This document shows positions 1 through 11,116 of a stretch of DNA of 64,000 nt, piece by piece. Both the position numbers and the translations under genes were made by a program. The notes beneath the pieces were generated by a model, which saw nothing but the letters and a program-made list of their open reading frames with translations, was not told the origin of the DNA and ran no database searches. Each line of letters begins with the position of its first letter. The first letter of the stretch is position 1. The stretch lies in contig CAVVWN010000007.1 of assembly GCA_963752045.1 (NCBI GenBank), forward strand, positions 186,001 to 250,000, read 5' to 3'. Origin of the DNA: DATKDF01 sp963752045 (GTDB lineage Bacteria; Acidobacteriota; Vicinamibacteria; Vicinamibacterales; SCN-69-37).

Positions 1-297
1 CTGCGGCGCGATCACCCGGCCGACGTCGGCGAGCGGCACGTCATCGCCAGGCTCAATGGCGGGCCGCCGGTCGCCCTTCGGTTCGACGAGTCGGTGACGG
101 CCGAACTACCGCCCGGGCGGCATCACCTGCGGATCCACAACACCCTGTTCTGGAAGAACATCCACTTCGCCATCGAGCCGGGCGAGCACATCGAGTTTCT
201 CGCCATCAACAGCGCCCGCTGGTGGACGGCCGGCATGGCCGGCGTGCTCGGCGCCGCGCCGCTCTTTCTCACGGTCGTGCAACGGTCGCTTCGCTGA
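1..297 (+). CDS. C-terminal part of a hypothetical protein
   Basis: The frame is open from the first base, so the start lies outside the window and at least 98 residues remain. I do not recognise a named family. The visible part has a segment (ELPPGRHHLRIHN) resembling the strand-turn-strand of PEGA-like or carbohydrate-binding beta domains, followed by a charged stretch and a hydrophobic C-terminal helix (GMAGVLGAAPLFLTVV) that could be a membrane anchor. It converges on the lipoprotein gene at 310 with a 12-base gap. The reading frame is well supported by the absence of stops and typical codon use; the function is unknown. Confidence 0.6.
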   Translation: MRRDHPADVGERHVIARLNGGPPVALRFDESVTAELPPGRHHLRIHNTLFWKNIHFAIEPGEHIEFLAINSARWWTAGMAGVLGAAPLFLTVVQRSLR

Positions 298-309
298 GGC
301 CGGTCGCGG

Positions 310-750
310 TTACTTGCCCGCGATTTCCTTCATGCTCTTCTGCAGCTCGCCGAAACTGCCCTTGAACCCGTTGACCGCATCGTTCCAGGTGTCTTCGGTC
401 GAGTCCTTCATCTTCGCGAGATGATCGGCCGCGCTCTTGTACTGCTCCTTCATCGAGGCCACGGCCTTGTCCATCTGATCCTTGGCCTCGCCCTGAGCGC
501 CCGCGGCCTTGCCCTCGAGCTCCTTGATGGCGGCATCCAGATCGGCCAGCGCCTTCTCCGAACGGCTCACGACCTCGTCCCTGGAGCCTTCGAACATCGT
601 GGCGACGGCATCCGCGCCCTCCCTGGCCATCGCACCAACGTCGCTCGCCGCCGCCTCGGCCGCGCCCTGAGCTTCCTGGCCCTCGTTTCCGGAACATCCA
701 ACGGTCATCACAAGCAAGACCACGACGGGCCACATCCGCACTGTCTTCAT
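310..750 (-). CDS. Small helical lipoprotein, function unknown
   Basis: A 146-residue protein with a lipoprotein signal: MKTVRMWP, a hydrophobic core VVVLLVMTV and a lipobox ending at Cys19 (VMTVGC). The mature part is Ala/Lys/Glu-rich and predicted almost fully helical, with repeated patterns such as DLDAAIKELEGKAAGAQ and MKEQYKSAADHLAKM that suggest an amphipathic or coiled-coil rod. This resembles small periplasmic stress or apolipoprotein-like proteins, but no catalytic motif is visible. I chose the Met at 750 because it directly precedes the signal peptide; an upstream Met six residues earlier is possible. It stands alone between a convergent gene and the M14 peptidase gene. Confidence 0.75.
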   Translation of the reverse strand: MKTVRMWPVVVLLVMTVGCSGNEGQEAQGAAEAAASDVGAMAREGADAVATMFEGSRDEVVSRSEKALADLDAAIKELEGKAAGAQGEAKDQMDKAVASMKEQYKSAADHLAKMKDSTEDTWNDAVNGFKGSFGELQKSMKEIAGK

Positions 751-868
751 CTTTGATTCTCCCTGCATCGAAACCGCTCTGCCCCCGCGACCTTCGCTCG
801 AGCCAGAGCCAACAGGAAATTTTACACGAGAACAGCCAGACTCTTCTCCTCTCGCAACCAGGGTCGGC

Positions 869-3553
<2,685 letters not shown>

Positions 3554-3587
3554 GCGGACCTTCTCCTTCGCGCGTGCGCGCGTTCGC

Positions 3588-4655
3588 TCAGCCGGACCGC
3601 GGAGCCGCGTCGCCGGCCGACGATTGAGTGTAGCAGCGCACGCGCGGGGTACCGTCGGTCAGGCTCCCGATGACGGCCGCGTGCTCGAACCCGTCGCCGT
3701 GGAACACGGCAAGGACCGAAGCAACGGTCTCCGGCGCGCAGGCGACGAGCAGGCCGCCGCTCGTCTGCGGATTGGTCAGCAGGGCGCGCTGGAGGTCTGA
3801 GATGCCGTCGAGCTCGACGTCCTTTCCATAGCCGGACCAGTTGCGGCCCGAGGCGCCCGTGATGAGGCCACGGCCGGCCAGCTCGGCGACTCCCGGCAGG
3901 AGCGGCACCGACGGCCAGTGCAGTTCGGCGCCGAGGCTCGAGCCCCGGCACATCTCGAGCAGGTGCCCGAGCAGCCCGAACCCCGTCACGTCCGTCAGCG
4001 CGTGCACGCCGGGCATGGCCGACAGACGGAGTCCGGGGGTATTCAGCCGCGTCGTCGTCGCGATCATCTCGCGGTAGCAGTCGGCGTCGAGCTGCTCTTT
4101 CTTGAGCGCGGCCGAGTAGACGCCGACGCCGAGGGGCTTGCCGAGCACGAGCACGTCACCCGCGCGGGCGTCACGGTTCGTCTTGAGTCGACCGGGGTGC
4201 ACGAGACCCATCGCCACGAGCCCGTAGATCGGCTCGATGGAGTCGATGGTGTGCCCGCCGGCAATGGGAATGCCTGCCGCCGTGCAGACTGACTCGCCAC
4301 CTTCGATGACGCGACGAATCACGTCCACGGGAAGCTTGTCGATCGGCATCGCCACGAGGGCGAGCGCCATGATCGGCGTCGCGCCCATCGCGTACACGTC
4401 CGAGATGGCGTTTGTCGCCGCGATCCGGCCGAAGTCGAACGGATCGTCGACGATCGGCATGAAGAAGTCGGTCGTCGCGACGAGCGCCTGCTCGTCGTTG
4501 AGCCTGTAGACGGCCGCATCGTCCGACGTCTCGAGCCCGACGAGCAGGGCCTCCGGCACGACGCCGCCGGCCTGCTGCAGGATCTCGGAAAGCACGCCTG
4601 GCGCGATCTTGCACCCGCAGCCGCCGCCGTGCGAGAAGGAGGTCAGCCTGATCAC
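3588..4655 (-). CDS. selD: Selenide, water dikinase (selenophosphate synthetase)
   Basis: A 355-residue protein that makes selenophosphate from selenide and ATP for selenocysteine or selenouridine synthesis. The N-terminal glycine-rich loop SHGGGCGCKI matches the SelD active site. The catalytic position is Cys13, not selenocysteine, with Lys16 just after it. Further family motifs are TTDFFMPIVDDPFDFGRIAATNAISDVYAMGA (residues about 60-95), GGHTID and TDVTGFGLLGHL. Length fits the family (about 345). No selA, selB, tRNA-Sec or selenouridine synthase lies within the window, so the pathway it feeds cannot be seen here. Identity is secure. Confidence 0.96.
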   Translation of the reverse strand: MIRLTSFSHGGGCGCKIAPGVLSEILQQAGGVVPEALLVGLETSDDAAVYRLNDEQALVATTDFFMPIVDDPFDFGRIAATNAISDVYAMGATPIMALALVAMPIDKLPVDVIRRVIEGGESVCTAAGIPIAGGHTIDSIEPIYGLVAMGLVHPGRLKTNRDARAGDVLVLGKPLGVGVYSAALKKEQLDADCYREMIATTTRLNTPGLRLSAMPGVHALTDVTGFGLLGHLLEMCRGSSLGAELHWPSVPLLPGVAELAGRGLITGASGRNWSGYGKDVELDGISDLQRALLTNPQTSGGLLVACAPETVASVLAVFHGDGFEHAAVIGSLTDGTPRVRCYTQSSAGDAAPRSG

Positions 4656-4709
4656 GCAGCCATTATGCCGCCTTGCGCACCAGGCCGGGACCTCCTTTCG
4701 CGGGCGGGT

Positions 4710-5930
4710 TCAGCGCCGGCCAGCCGGCCGCAGGAACTTCTGGAAGGCCCAGTGACCGATGCGCACGCCTTGCTCTCGCCCGTCGACGTCGGCGAACCGG
4801 AAGTGAATGCCCTGGTAGATGCGCACGTCGACCATGTCCTGCTGCACGTCCGACAGCCGCAGGTACTGCCGCGGATTCACGAGCAGGTCCTGAAGCGGGC
4901 TCGACACGGTGAACACGATGTTGTCCGTGCCGAAGAACAGCTGCATCACCGTCGTGACGGCCGCCGTCAAGCAGTTGGCGCCCGAGCTGTATTCCGGATA
5001 CGGCGGTGTCTGCACGAAGGGCGTCCAGTTGGCATCGCCGCTCGTCCGCGGGTTTCCGTCGGCATCTCCTTCGCGGATGGCCGTATAGGGCCGCCAGAAG
5101 GAGTAGAAGTACTTGGTCTCGTAGACGGCGATCTGCGAGTCGGCGGCGGCGTAGCTCACGAGCGCCAGCAGCCGGGCCGTGTCGCCAACGTTCGACAGAT
5201 AGCCGTCGGCGACGCCGCGCACGCCTCCGTAGAGTTGAACGATGATGTTGCCCCAGAAGCGCGCCAGATCGGTCTGCGCGGCCGTTCGCGTGCTGCCCGT
5301 GGACGATCCCAGGGCCTTCACCTCGTCATAGTCGCGGCGGTACCGCTCGCTCTCGAGGGGCGCCGGCGACTCCGGCCGGAACTGTCTGGGCTCGAGGAGC
5401 GTGAACGGCTGCGTGAATGCCATGTAGGTGAACGCGCCGGCCGAGACGTTCGGCGTCAGGCGCCACTCTCCGGGATTGGTGCCTCCGATGAACGGGTCCA
5501 GGGGGGAGACGAACGGCGAGCGTCGAATGGCCAGAAACGCCTGGGCCGCTTCGGCACCAGCCGCAAGGCCCGGGTCCCCCGGATACGTACTGGCCGGGAC
5601 CGGCACGCCCGTCAGGCAGGCCGGGGCCTGACCGTAGAGACCCGTCAGCACGCCGTAGGCGGCAGCGGCCGCCGCCGCGTCGACCGAGCCGATTCCCAGC
5701 CGACCCGGGTTCCGGTAGCGGTAGAACCCGAACCGGCCCTCAATCGTCTGCACGGCGTCGTGGACGGCGCCGTGGACGAGGGCGACGTCGATGAGTCCAG
5801 ATGGCCCCGGACGGCCGGTCCCGACGCAGGACATCGTGATGGCATTCCAGGTGGTAACGACATCGGCCATCGCCGGTGTGGCCACCAATAACCCCAAGGA
5901 CGCGAGCATTGCCGTAAACCGCACTCTCAT
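4710..5930 (-). CDS. Secreted vanadium haloperoxidase/PAP2-like protein with a substituted active-site histidine
   Basis: A 406-residue protein with a signal peptide (MRVRFTAMLASLGLLVATPAMA). The start at 5930 has a strong GGGAGG ribosome site. The all-helical body carries the vanadate/phosphate-pocket residues of the vanadium haloperoxidase superfamily in order: Lys273 in ETKYFYSFWRP, Arg280, the PEYSSGA segment (residues 312-318), and Arg370 with His376 in RIYQGIHFRF, the His that bonds vanadate. In functional relatives the middle segment reads PSGH. Here residue 318 is Ala, so the acid-base histidine is missing. Activity as a haloperoxidase is therefore doubtful; a phosphatase-like or binding role is possible. 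It sits alone between selD and an unrelated lipoprotein gene. Confidence 0.85.
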   Translation of the reverse strand: MRVRFTAMLASLGLLVATPAMADVVTTWNAITMSCVGTGRPGPSGLIDVALVHGAVHDAVQTIEGRFGFYRYRNPGRLGIGSVDAAAAAAAYGVLTGLYGQAPACLTGVPVPASTYPGDPGLAAGAEAAQAFLAIRRSPFVSPLDPFIGGTNPGEWRLTPNVSAGAFTYMAFTQPFTLLEPRQFRPESPAPLESERYRRDYDEVKALGSSTGSTRTAAQTDLARFWGNIIVQLYGGVRGVADGYLSNVGDTARLLALVSYAAADSQIAVYETKYFYSFWRPYTAIREGDADGNPRTSGDANWTPFVQTPPYPEYSSGANCLTAAVTTVMQLFFGTDNIVFTVSSPLQDLLVNPRQYLRLSDVQQDMVDVRIYQGIHFRFADVDGREQGVRIGHWAFQKFLRPAGRR

Positions 5931-6024
5931 GACAGTCCTCCCTTGCGTTTCTTCATGACTACTGACCAAAACGAAGGCACAGCCGGTTCTGGACAGTGCC
6001 GCCGAGGAGGTCCAGCCTGCGACA

Positions 6025-6048
6025 GCGAACGTTCCGAAAGCGTTCGCG
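6025..6048 (-). terminator. Hairpin just after the stop of the 6054-7115 gene; contains a repeated 19-bp sequence
   Basis: GCGAACG (6025-6031) and CGTTCGC (6041-6047) are perfectly complementary and separated by a 9-base loop. The hairpin begins five bases after the stop codon of the minus-strand lipoprotein gene. There is no U-tract, so classic intrinsic termination is unproven. The 19 bases 6030-6048 (CGTTCCGAAAGCGTTCGCG) recur exactly at 7181-7199. Confidence 0.45.
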
Positions 6049-6053
6049 ACCGT

Positions 6054-7115
6054 TCACTCGCGGCGCAGCGTCAGGGCCGACCGGCCGTTGCAGAAGCTGA
6101 CTGGACTGACGCCGAACCCGTGTTGGTAGTAGTGGAACCCGCCGTCGAGCGTGCCGGCGATCTCGTGCCCGTCAAGTACGGCCTCGACAACACCCCAGAC
6201 GCCCAGAAGACCTCCCGGCTCGAGCTGGTCGAGCAGCTGGTAGGACGGATCACCGAAGTCATCATCATCCGAGTAGTCGATCCTCGTCGTCACCGTGCTG
6301 CCAAAGACCCTGCCCTTCAGTTTCGCGGCAACCGCGACCGTCGGCCCGGACGGTCGCAGCACGAGCTGCGATCCCGTCTGCTCGATGGACACCAGGAACT
6401 GGCGCGTTCGGGCCGGATCGGGCAAGGCCAGGCCGCAGCTGCCCGGAGGGGCGGACACGGTCAGCATCCAGTGGCCGGACAGGTCGGCGATGGGAGGAAT
6501 CGGTGTCAGGGCGACATCACGAATCGTCGAGTCCGTCACGCCGATCTCCACGATGCGGCTCGTGCGCCCGGCAGCCGAGATTCGGACGCGCACGTCACCC
6601 GCGACCCCATAGAGCGCGTACGCGCCCCGGCCGTCGGTCGTCATGTGCTCTCCGGCCCCTATGCCCTCCTCCACCTCGACGACGGCATCAGGGAGCGGCT
6701 GGCCGGTCTCGCCGTCGGTGACGAGGCCTGAGAGCTCGAACGTGCCGTCCTCGGTCACGACGACGTTCAGACTCTGGATTGTCGTGCCGTGCCTCGCGAG
6801 GATCCTCGACCGGCCGCGCGACATGCCGCGGGCCACCCCGCCCGGGCCCACGTCCACGACGCTTCCCGGCCGTGCGGAGAACCAGTCGGCAACCGCCGTG
6901 ACGTCGCTCGTGGCGCCGTCGGCAGCCCGGACGACGGCCGAGTAGTGGGCCGTCGCCCCCGGCGCGATGGAGGCCGGCCCGGTGATGGTCAGCACGGGGC
7001 TCGCCGGCAGGCTCGTCGCCGACGTCGGCGAATCGCCACAGGCGGCGGTCGCAAGGAGCGCGAGCAGAGCGAGCCCGGTTCGGCGGAAGCGAAGGGCGCC
7101 TGGACTGGCAATCAT
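6054..7115 (-). CDS. Lipoprotein with carboxypeptidase-regulatory-like domain
   Basis: A 353-residue protein. I start it at 7115, where a GGAA ribosome site precedes a lipoprotein signal (LALLALLATAACGDS); the frame is open further upstream, but that part is Arg/Pro-rich and overlaps the neighbouring gene's 3' end. After the lipidated Cys comes a bacterial Ig-like segment (ITGPASIAPGATAHYSAVV and a substitution site around SRGRSRILARHG). Next is a CarboxypepD_reg-type beta sandwich (SGLVTDGETGQPLPDAVVEVEEG... YALYGVAGDVRVRISAAG), then a C-terminal domain with HWMLTVSAPPGSC that is common in acidobacterial lipoproteins but uncharacterised. It is probably cell-surface or periplasmic. It follows the BTAD regulator gene on the same strand, about 90 bases apart, and may be transcribed separately. 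Confidence 0.75.
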   Translation of the reverse strand: MIASPGALRFRRTGLALLALLATAACGDSPTSATSLPASPVLTITGPASIAPGATAHYSAVVRAADGATSDVTAVADWFSARPGSVVDVGPGGVARGMSRGRSRILARHGTTIQSLNVVVTEDGTFELSGLVTDGETGQPLPDAVVEVEEGIGAGEHMTTDGRGAYALYGVAGDVRVRISAAGRTSRIVEIGVTDSTIRDVALTPIPPIADLSGHWMLTVSAPPGSCGLALPDPARTRQFLVSIEQTGSQLVLRPSGPTVAVAAKLKGRVFGSTVTTRIDYSDDDDFGDPSYQLLDQLEPGGLLGVWGVVEAVLDGHEIAGTLDGGFHYYQHGFGVSPVSFCNGRSALTLRRE

Positions 7116-7180
7116 GATGGGTTCCTGCCGATTCTCTACCCGCGGGAATCGCGGAGTCGAAAACACCCTACGAAGTGGAG

Positions 7181-7199
7181 CGTTCCGAAAGCGTTCGCG
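7181..7199. repeat. Second copy of the 19-bp sequence, behind the BTAD regulator gene
   Basis: Identical to 6030-6048 and placed the same way: it begins five bases beyond the stop codon of the minus-strand gene above it (stop at 7205). The flanking left arm is imperfect here (GAGCG against CGTTC), so the hairpin is weaker. The matched position behind two adjacent genes suggests a 3'-end element rather than chance. Confidence 0.6.
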
Positions 7200-7204
7200 G
7201 GAAG

Positions 7205-10200
7205 TCAGGCCGGTTCCGGCGTCGAAGAGGTGAGGATCCGGTGCTCGAGCGCGCGGCTGCCCTGGGTCTGGGCCAGCTCGAGCGCCTGTCGGAGCGTGGC
7301 GTCGCGCTGCGGGGATGGTTCGAGCCTGCTGCGCTCGAGGTACAGCGCGGGAAGCCACCAGACGTCCGACCGCTCGATGGCCATCCCAATCGCGGCTTCG
7401 ATAGTGGAGGCGGCCTGGTGCCTGTCTCCGGCGAGGCGATACGTCTCGGCCAGCAACGAGAGATAGTAAGGGCGCCGTGCCTGGGCCCGCTGGACGTCGA
7501 GCCGTGCCAGTGCCGACTCGATGGCCGGGATCCCGGAAGCCGGCTCACGCTGGCCGCGTGCCCAGCCCCGGAGCACCTCGGCCCAGTCTCCGTAGTACGC
7601 GAACCCGTGCCGACCGCAGAGTGACACAACGGCGTCCGCACACTCGAGGACAGCGGCCGCGTCCCGGCGCATCTGATGAAGCATGCCTGCGTAGGCAAAC
7701 GCGAGCGTCTCGCTGAAGGGGTGGTCGAGCCGGCGCGCGAGCGCCAGCGCCTGATCGGCATGCGCCAGCGCGGCCGGCTCGTCACCGAGCAGCCACACCA
7801 CCTGCGCCTGCCACGCGTGCACGAACACGCCGAGATCCGACCCCAGGGGTGAGCGTCTCGGCTGCCGCTCGTCGTGTGCCGCCAGGGCCGCCTCGAAGTG
7901 CTGGTTCGCCGCCTCGAGCTCGCCACTCGTCAGCGACGTCGCGGCCATCGCGTGGTGTGCCTCGCAGCGGAATGACGGATTGAAAGCGCTCCCGGCCAGC
8001 GCCTCCTCCGACAGGGCCCGCGCGCGCCTGACCTCACCGAGCACGAACCGCAGCGTGAAGGCCACCCACAACCAGCGCACGGGCACCTGGCCACCGTGAC
8101 CGCCGCGATAGAGCTCGAACACGCGGTCCAGGTTGCGCTCGACGTCCGGCGCCGCGTAGCCGCGCGCCGCATTGAACGCGACCGACAGACTCGAGCGAAG
8201 CGACAGCTCACGATCGTCTCGATCCCGGCCCGACGGGAGGCGCTCGAGCAGCGACAGCGCGTACGTCAGGCAACGGATCGCCTCCTCATTTGCCGTGACA
8301 CGCATCGCCACCTCTGCGGCACGGGCAAGGAACGGCACGGCAGGTGCGGGCCGGCCTCCACGGTCGAGGTGCAGCGCCACCGACGCGCTCACATCGTCCA
8401 GGCGATGGGCGTGCAACCGCTCCATCGCCTGCGCGATTCGCCGGTGAATCAGCCGGCGACGCGCCGGACTGAGGGTGCTGTAGGTGACTTCGCGGATGCG
8501 GTCGTGGCTGAAATCCCACCGCTCGTCGCTCTGGGCGCGCACGACGTGCCGTCTCCAGAGCTCGTCGAGCGCCCGGACGAGCGCGTCCTCCTCCAGGTCG
8601 GCGGCCTCGGCCAGGATGTCGAACCCGAAGTCGCGCCCGACGGCCGCCGCCACCTCCGCGGTGGTGCGCGCCTCGTCCGACAGCAGGGCCATCCGCGCGG
8701 CGACAACGGCCTGCACCTGAGAGACAACGGCGCCCGCCGGGTCGCCCGGCTCCCTGACGGACTCCATGTACCCGCGCTCGACGATGAACAGCGGATGGCC
8801 TTCGGTCTCGCGGAACAGACGCGCCGACGTCTGCTCGTCGAGAGACCGCCCGGCTACTTCGCCAGCCAGCTGCGCCGTCGCCGCCTGATCGAGCGGGCCG
8901 GGCCGGATGACCGACAGCTGACCGTCGCGCTCCAGGCGGTCGATGAGACGGCCGAGAGCCGGATTGTCCTGCTCCTCCTCAGAGCGTCCCGTGCCGACGA
9001 CCAGGCAACGTGTACCCGCAGCCGAATGCAGGAAGTACCAGAGCCACTCGACCGTGTCCGTGTCGGCCCACTGCAGGTCGTCGAGAATCAGCACCAGGGG
9101 AGCTGCCGAACGAAACGCCTGCGCCAGTGACTCGAAGAAGCGCAGGCGCTCCCAGGTCTGGAGCTGCCGGGTTGGCTGGCTGACCTCAGGACGAGCCGCG
9201 ACCACACCCGGATACAGCCGTGCGACGTCAGCCAGCGAGGCGGCATTCAGCCTGGCCAGAGCGGGCTGCACCGCGCCGTCCTTCAGCCAGACGGCAATCG
9301 GCGCGTAGGCCAGCCCGCCCTCGCCGGCATAACAACGCGCCGACAGAACCCTGACCCGGCTGCGCTCGCACCAGTCGACCAGTTCCTCGGCCAACCTCGT
9401 TTTGCCGATGCCGGCCTCTCCGCGGATCAGGCAGAGCCGAGGCCGGCCAGCCGCAGCTTCGCGCCAGGCACCCAGCAGCGCCTCCCACTCGAGCGCTCGA
9501 CCGACCAGCCGGTACATGTTCGGTCGTGCCGGCGGCGGGACGACGGCAGCGACCTCGTCGAGCTCGAGAACCTCGCGGTACGTCTGGCGGGTGGCGGCGC
9601 TCGGCTCGACGCCCAGCTCCTTCCTGAACAGCGCTGCGCATTGCTGGTAGAGATGCAGCGCGGTCGCCCGTTCGCCGCGCCGCGCGTGACATCGCATCAG
9701 TGCGCACCAGGCCGGCTCGTCGAGCGGATCGAGGCGGAGCAGGTGCCGCAGGCATTCGAGCGCCTCGCCAAAGGCGCGATTCCCTTCCAGGAGCCCGGCC
9801 AGGCGAGCCAGCACGGCACTCGCGAGCGCGCGGAAGCGCTGCCGGTCGGACTCAATCCACTGAGCCGCGCAGTCGGGCAGAAGGTCGCCCTTGTAGAGCC
9901 GCGCCGCTTCCGTCAGCGCCGCTTCGTCGCCACCGAGGCCACGTTCGGCCGCGGCCTCAAACGCCGCAAGATCCACGCTGGCGTTCGACTGGTCGCGCCA
10001 TGCCAGCGTTCGTGCGGTCGTTTCCACGAGAGCGTCCAGGCCGGGCCACTCTTCACGAAGGTGGTGCAGCTCGCGACGCAGGTTCGTGAGGGCCTGCGCG
10101 TCAGTCGAGTCAGGCCAGAGCGATCCGGCAACCCTCCGCCTGGCCAGCGGCGCCGCACGGGCATGGAGCATCAGAAACGCCAGCAGCTCCTGCTGGCGCG

Positions 10201-10285
10201 TGCTCGGCGCGCGGGCGCACGGCCGGCCGGCCGTGAGCACAGCGAAGCCCCCGAGCAGCTCGACGTGAACAGCCGAAGCAGCCAC
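7205..10285 (-). CDS. BTAD-domain transcriptional regulator with AAA ATPase and TPR repeats
   Basis: A 1026-residue regulator of the SARP/LuxR-like large ATP-binding type. Residues 1-95 form an OmpR-like winged helix (VELLGGFAVLTAGRP... RQQELLAFLMLHA... LRRELHHLREEW). Residues 95-250 are the bacterial transcriptional activation domain (LYKGDLLPD... WIESDRQRF... LDEPAWCALMRCHARRGERATALHLYQQC). An AAA/NTPase domain follows with a Walker A (GEAGIGKT) near residue 288 and a Walker B (LVLILDDLQWAD) near 395. The C-terminal half is TPR-like helical repeats. Such proteins sense a ligand through the TPR or ATPase part and activate nearby genes. GTG is used as start. The closest possible target is the lipoprotein gene downstream; nothing here proves that. 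Confidence 0.9.
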   Translation of the reverse strand: MAASAVHVELLGGFAVLTAGRPCARAPSTRQQELLAFLMLHARAAPLARRRVAGSLWPDSTDAQALTNLRRELHHLREEWPGLDALVETTARTLAWRDQSNASVDLAAFEAAAERGLGGDEAALTEAARLYKGDLLPDCAAQWIESDRQRFRALASAVLARLAGLLEGNRAFGEALECLRHLLRLDPLDEPAWCALMRCHARRGERATALHLYQQCAALFRKELGVEPSAATRQTYREVLELDEVAAVVPPPARPNMYRLVGRALEWEALLGAWREAAAGRPRLCLIRGEAGIGKTRLAEELVDWCERSRVRVLSARCYAGEGGLAYAPIAVWLKDGAVQPALARLNAASLADVARLYPGVVAARPEVSQPTRQLQTWERLRFFESLAQAFRSAAPLVLILDDLQWADTDTVEWLWYFLHSAAGTRCLVVGTGRSEEEQDNPALGRLIDRLERDGQLSVIRPGPLDQAATAQLAGEVAGRSLDEQTSARLFRETEGHPLFIVERGYMESVREPGDPAGAVVSQVQAVVAARMALLSDEARTTAEVAAAVGRDFGFDILAEAADLEEDALVRALDELWRRHVVRAQSDERWDFSHDRIREVTYSTLSPARRRLIHRRIAQAMERLHAHRLDDVSASVALHLDRGGRPAPAVPFLARAAEVAMRVTANEEAIRCLTYALSLLERLPSGRDRDDRELSLRSSLSVAFNAARGYAAPDVERNLDRVFELYRGGHGGQVPVRWLWVAFTLRFVLGEVRRARALSEEALAGSAFNPSFRCEAHHAMAATSLTSGELEAANQHFEAALAAHDERQPRRSPLGSDLGVFVHAWQAQVVWLLGDEPAALAHADQALALARRLDHPFSETLAFAYAGMLHQMRRDAAAVLECADAVVSLCGRHGFAYYGDWAEVLRGWARGQREPASGIPAIESALARLDVQRAQARRPYYLSLLAETYRLAGDRHQAASTIEAAIGMAIERSDVWWLPALYLERSRLEPSPQRDATLRQALELAQTQGSRALEHRILTSSTPEPA

Positions 10286-10372
10286 AGACCTACCGCCTCA
10301 GGGCTGACCGAAGGTCGGCCGGATTGCCCTCATGGAAGCTTGAGGATAGTCGAATCCGGGCCCGGCGTCGTC

Positions 10373-11116
10373 CTACTTCATCCCCACGGCGACCATCTTG
10401 CGGCGGATGAACGCGATCTGCGTCTGGAGCGGCAGGTCTTTCGGGCAGACGTCGTGGCAGCCGAGCAGCGACATGCATCCGAAGACGCCGTCGTCGTCGC
10501 CGACGAGCTCGTAGAAGTCCTCGTCGGTGCGCGTGTCTCGCGGGTCGAGGCGGAAGCGCGCGATCTTGTTGAGCCCCGCGGCGCCGACGAAGTCCTCGCG
10601 CATGCGGGCAGTGCCGCAGGCGGCAATGCAGCACCCGCATTCGATGCAGCGGTCGAGCAGGTAGATCTCTTCGGCCAGCTCCGGCTCCATCCGCTCTTCA
10701 ATGCGCGAGAGGTCGACCTCCTGCTCCTTCATGTGGACCCAGGTCTCGAGCCGCTCGCCCATCGCGCGCGCCCACTTGCCCGTGTTCACCGAGAGGTCGC
10801 CGATGAGCTCGAAGGCCGGAAGCGGCGCGAGCGTGATCTCGGGCCCGAGGTTCTTGGTGAGCGTGCGGCAGGCCAGATCTGGCTTGCCATCGATGAGCAT
10901 GCCGCAGCTTCCGCAGATGCCGGCGCGGCAGACGAAGTCGAACTGGAGCGACGGGTCCTGTTTCTCGCGAATCTCGTTGAGCGCGATGAACAGCGTCATC
11001 CCGGCGGCTTCTTCGAGCTCGTACGTCTGCATGTGCGGCCTGCTGCCGGGTTCCTGCGGGTTGTAGCGCAGGATGCTGATCCTGAGCTGGCGGCCTCCAG
11101 GGGTCGGGTCGCTCAT
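10373..11116 (-). CDS. frdB: Fumarate reductase/succinate dehydrogenase iron-sulfur subunit
   Basis: A 247-residue electron-transfer subunit carrying three clusters. [2Fe-2S]: Cys63, Cys68, Cys71 and Cys83 in CRAGICGSCGMLIDGKPDLAC. The [4Fe-4S] and [3Fe-4S] ligands come from CIECGCCIAACG and GCMSLLGCHDVCPKDLP. It links the FAD in FrdA to the hemes in FrdC. The gene is last in frdCAB; its ATG overlaps the frdA stop by four bases. Sequence style and gene order match epsilonproteobacterial quinol:fumarate reductase rather than the four-subunit SdhCDAB. Reaction direction cannot be decided from sequence, so sdhB is an equally valid label. Confidence 0.95.
   Translation of the reverse strand: MSDPTPGGRQLRISILRYNPQEPGSRPHMQTYELEEAAGMTLFIALNEIREKQDPSLQFDFVCRAGICGSCGMLIDGKPDLACRTLTKNLGPEITLAPLPAFELIGDLSVNTGKWARAMGERLETWVHMKEQEVDLSRIEERMEPELAEEIYLLDRCIECGCCIAACGTARMREDFVGAAGLNKIARFRLDPRDTRTDEDFYELVGDDDGVFGCMSLLGCHDVCPKDLPLQTQIAFIRRKMVAVGMK

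Noticed and set aside
3588..4655. Selenocysteine in SelD
   Set aside because: The catalytic position is encoded by a Cys codon; there is no in-frame TGA.
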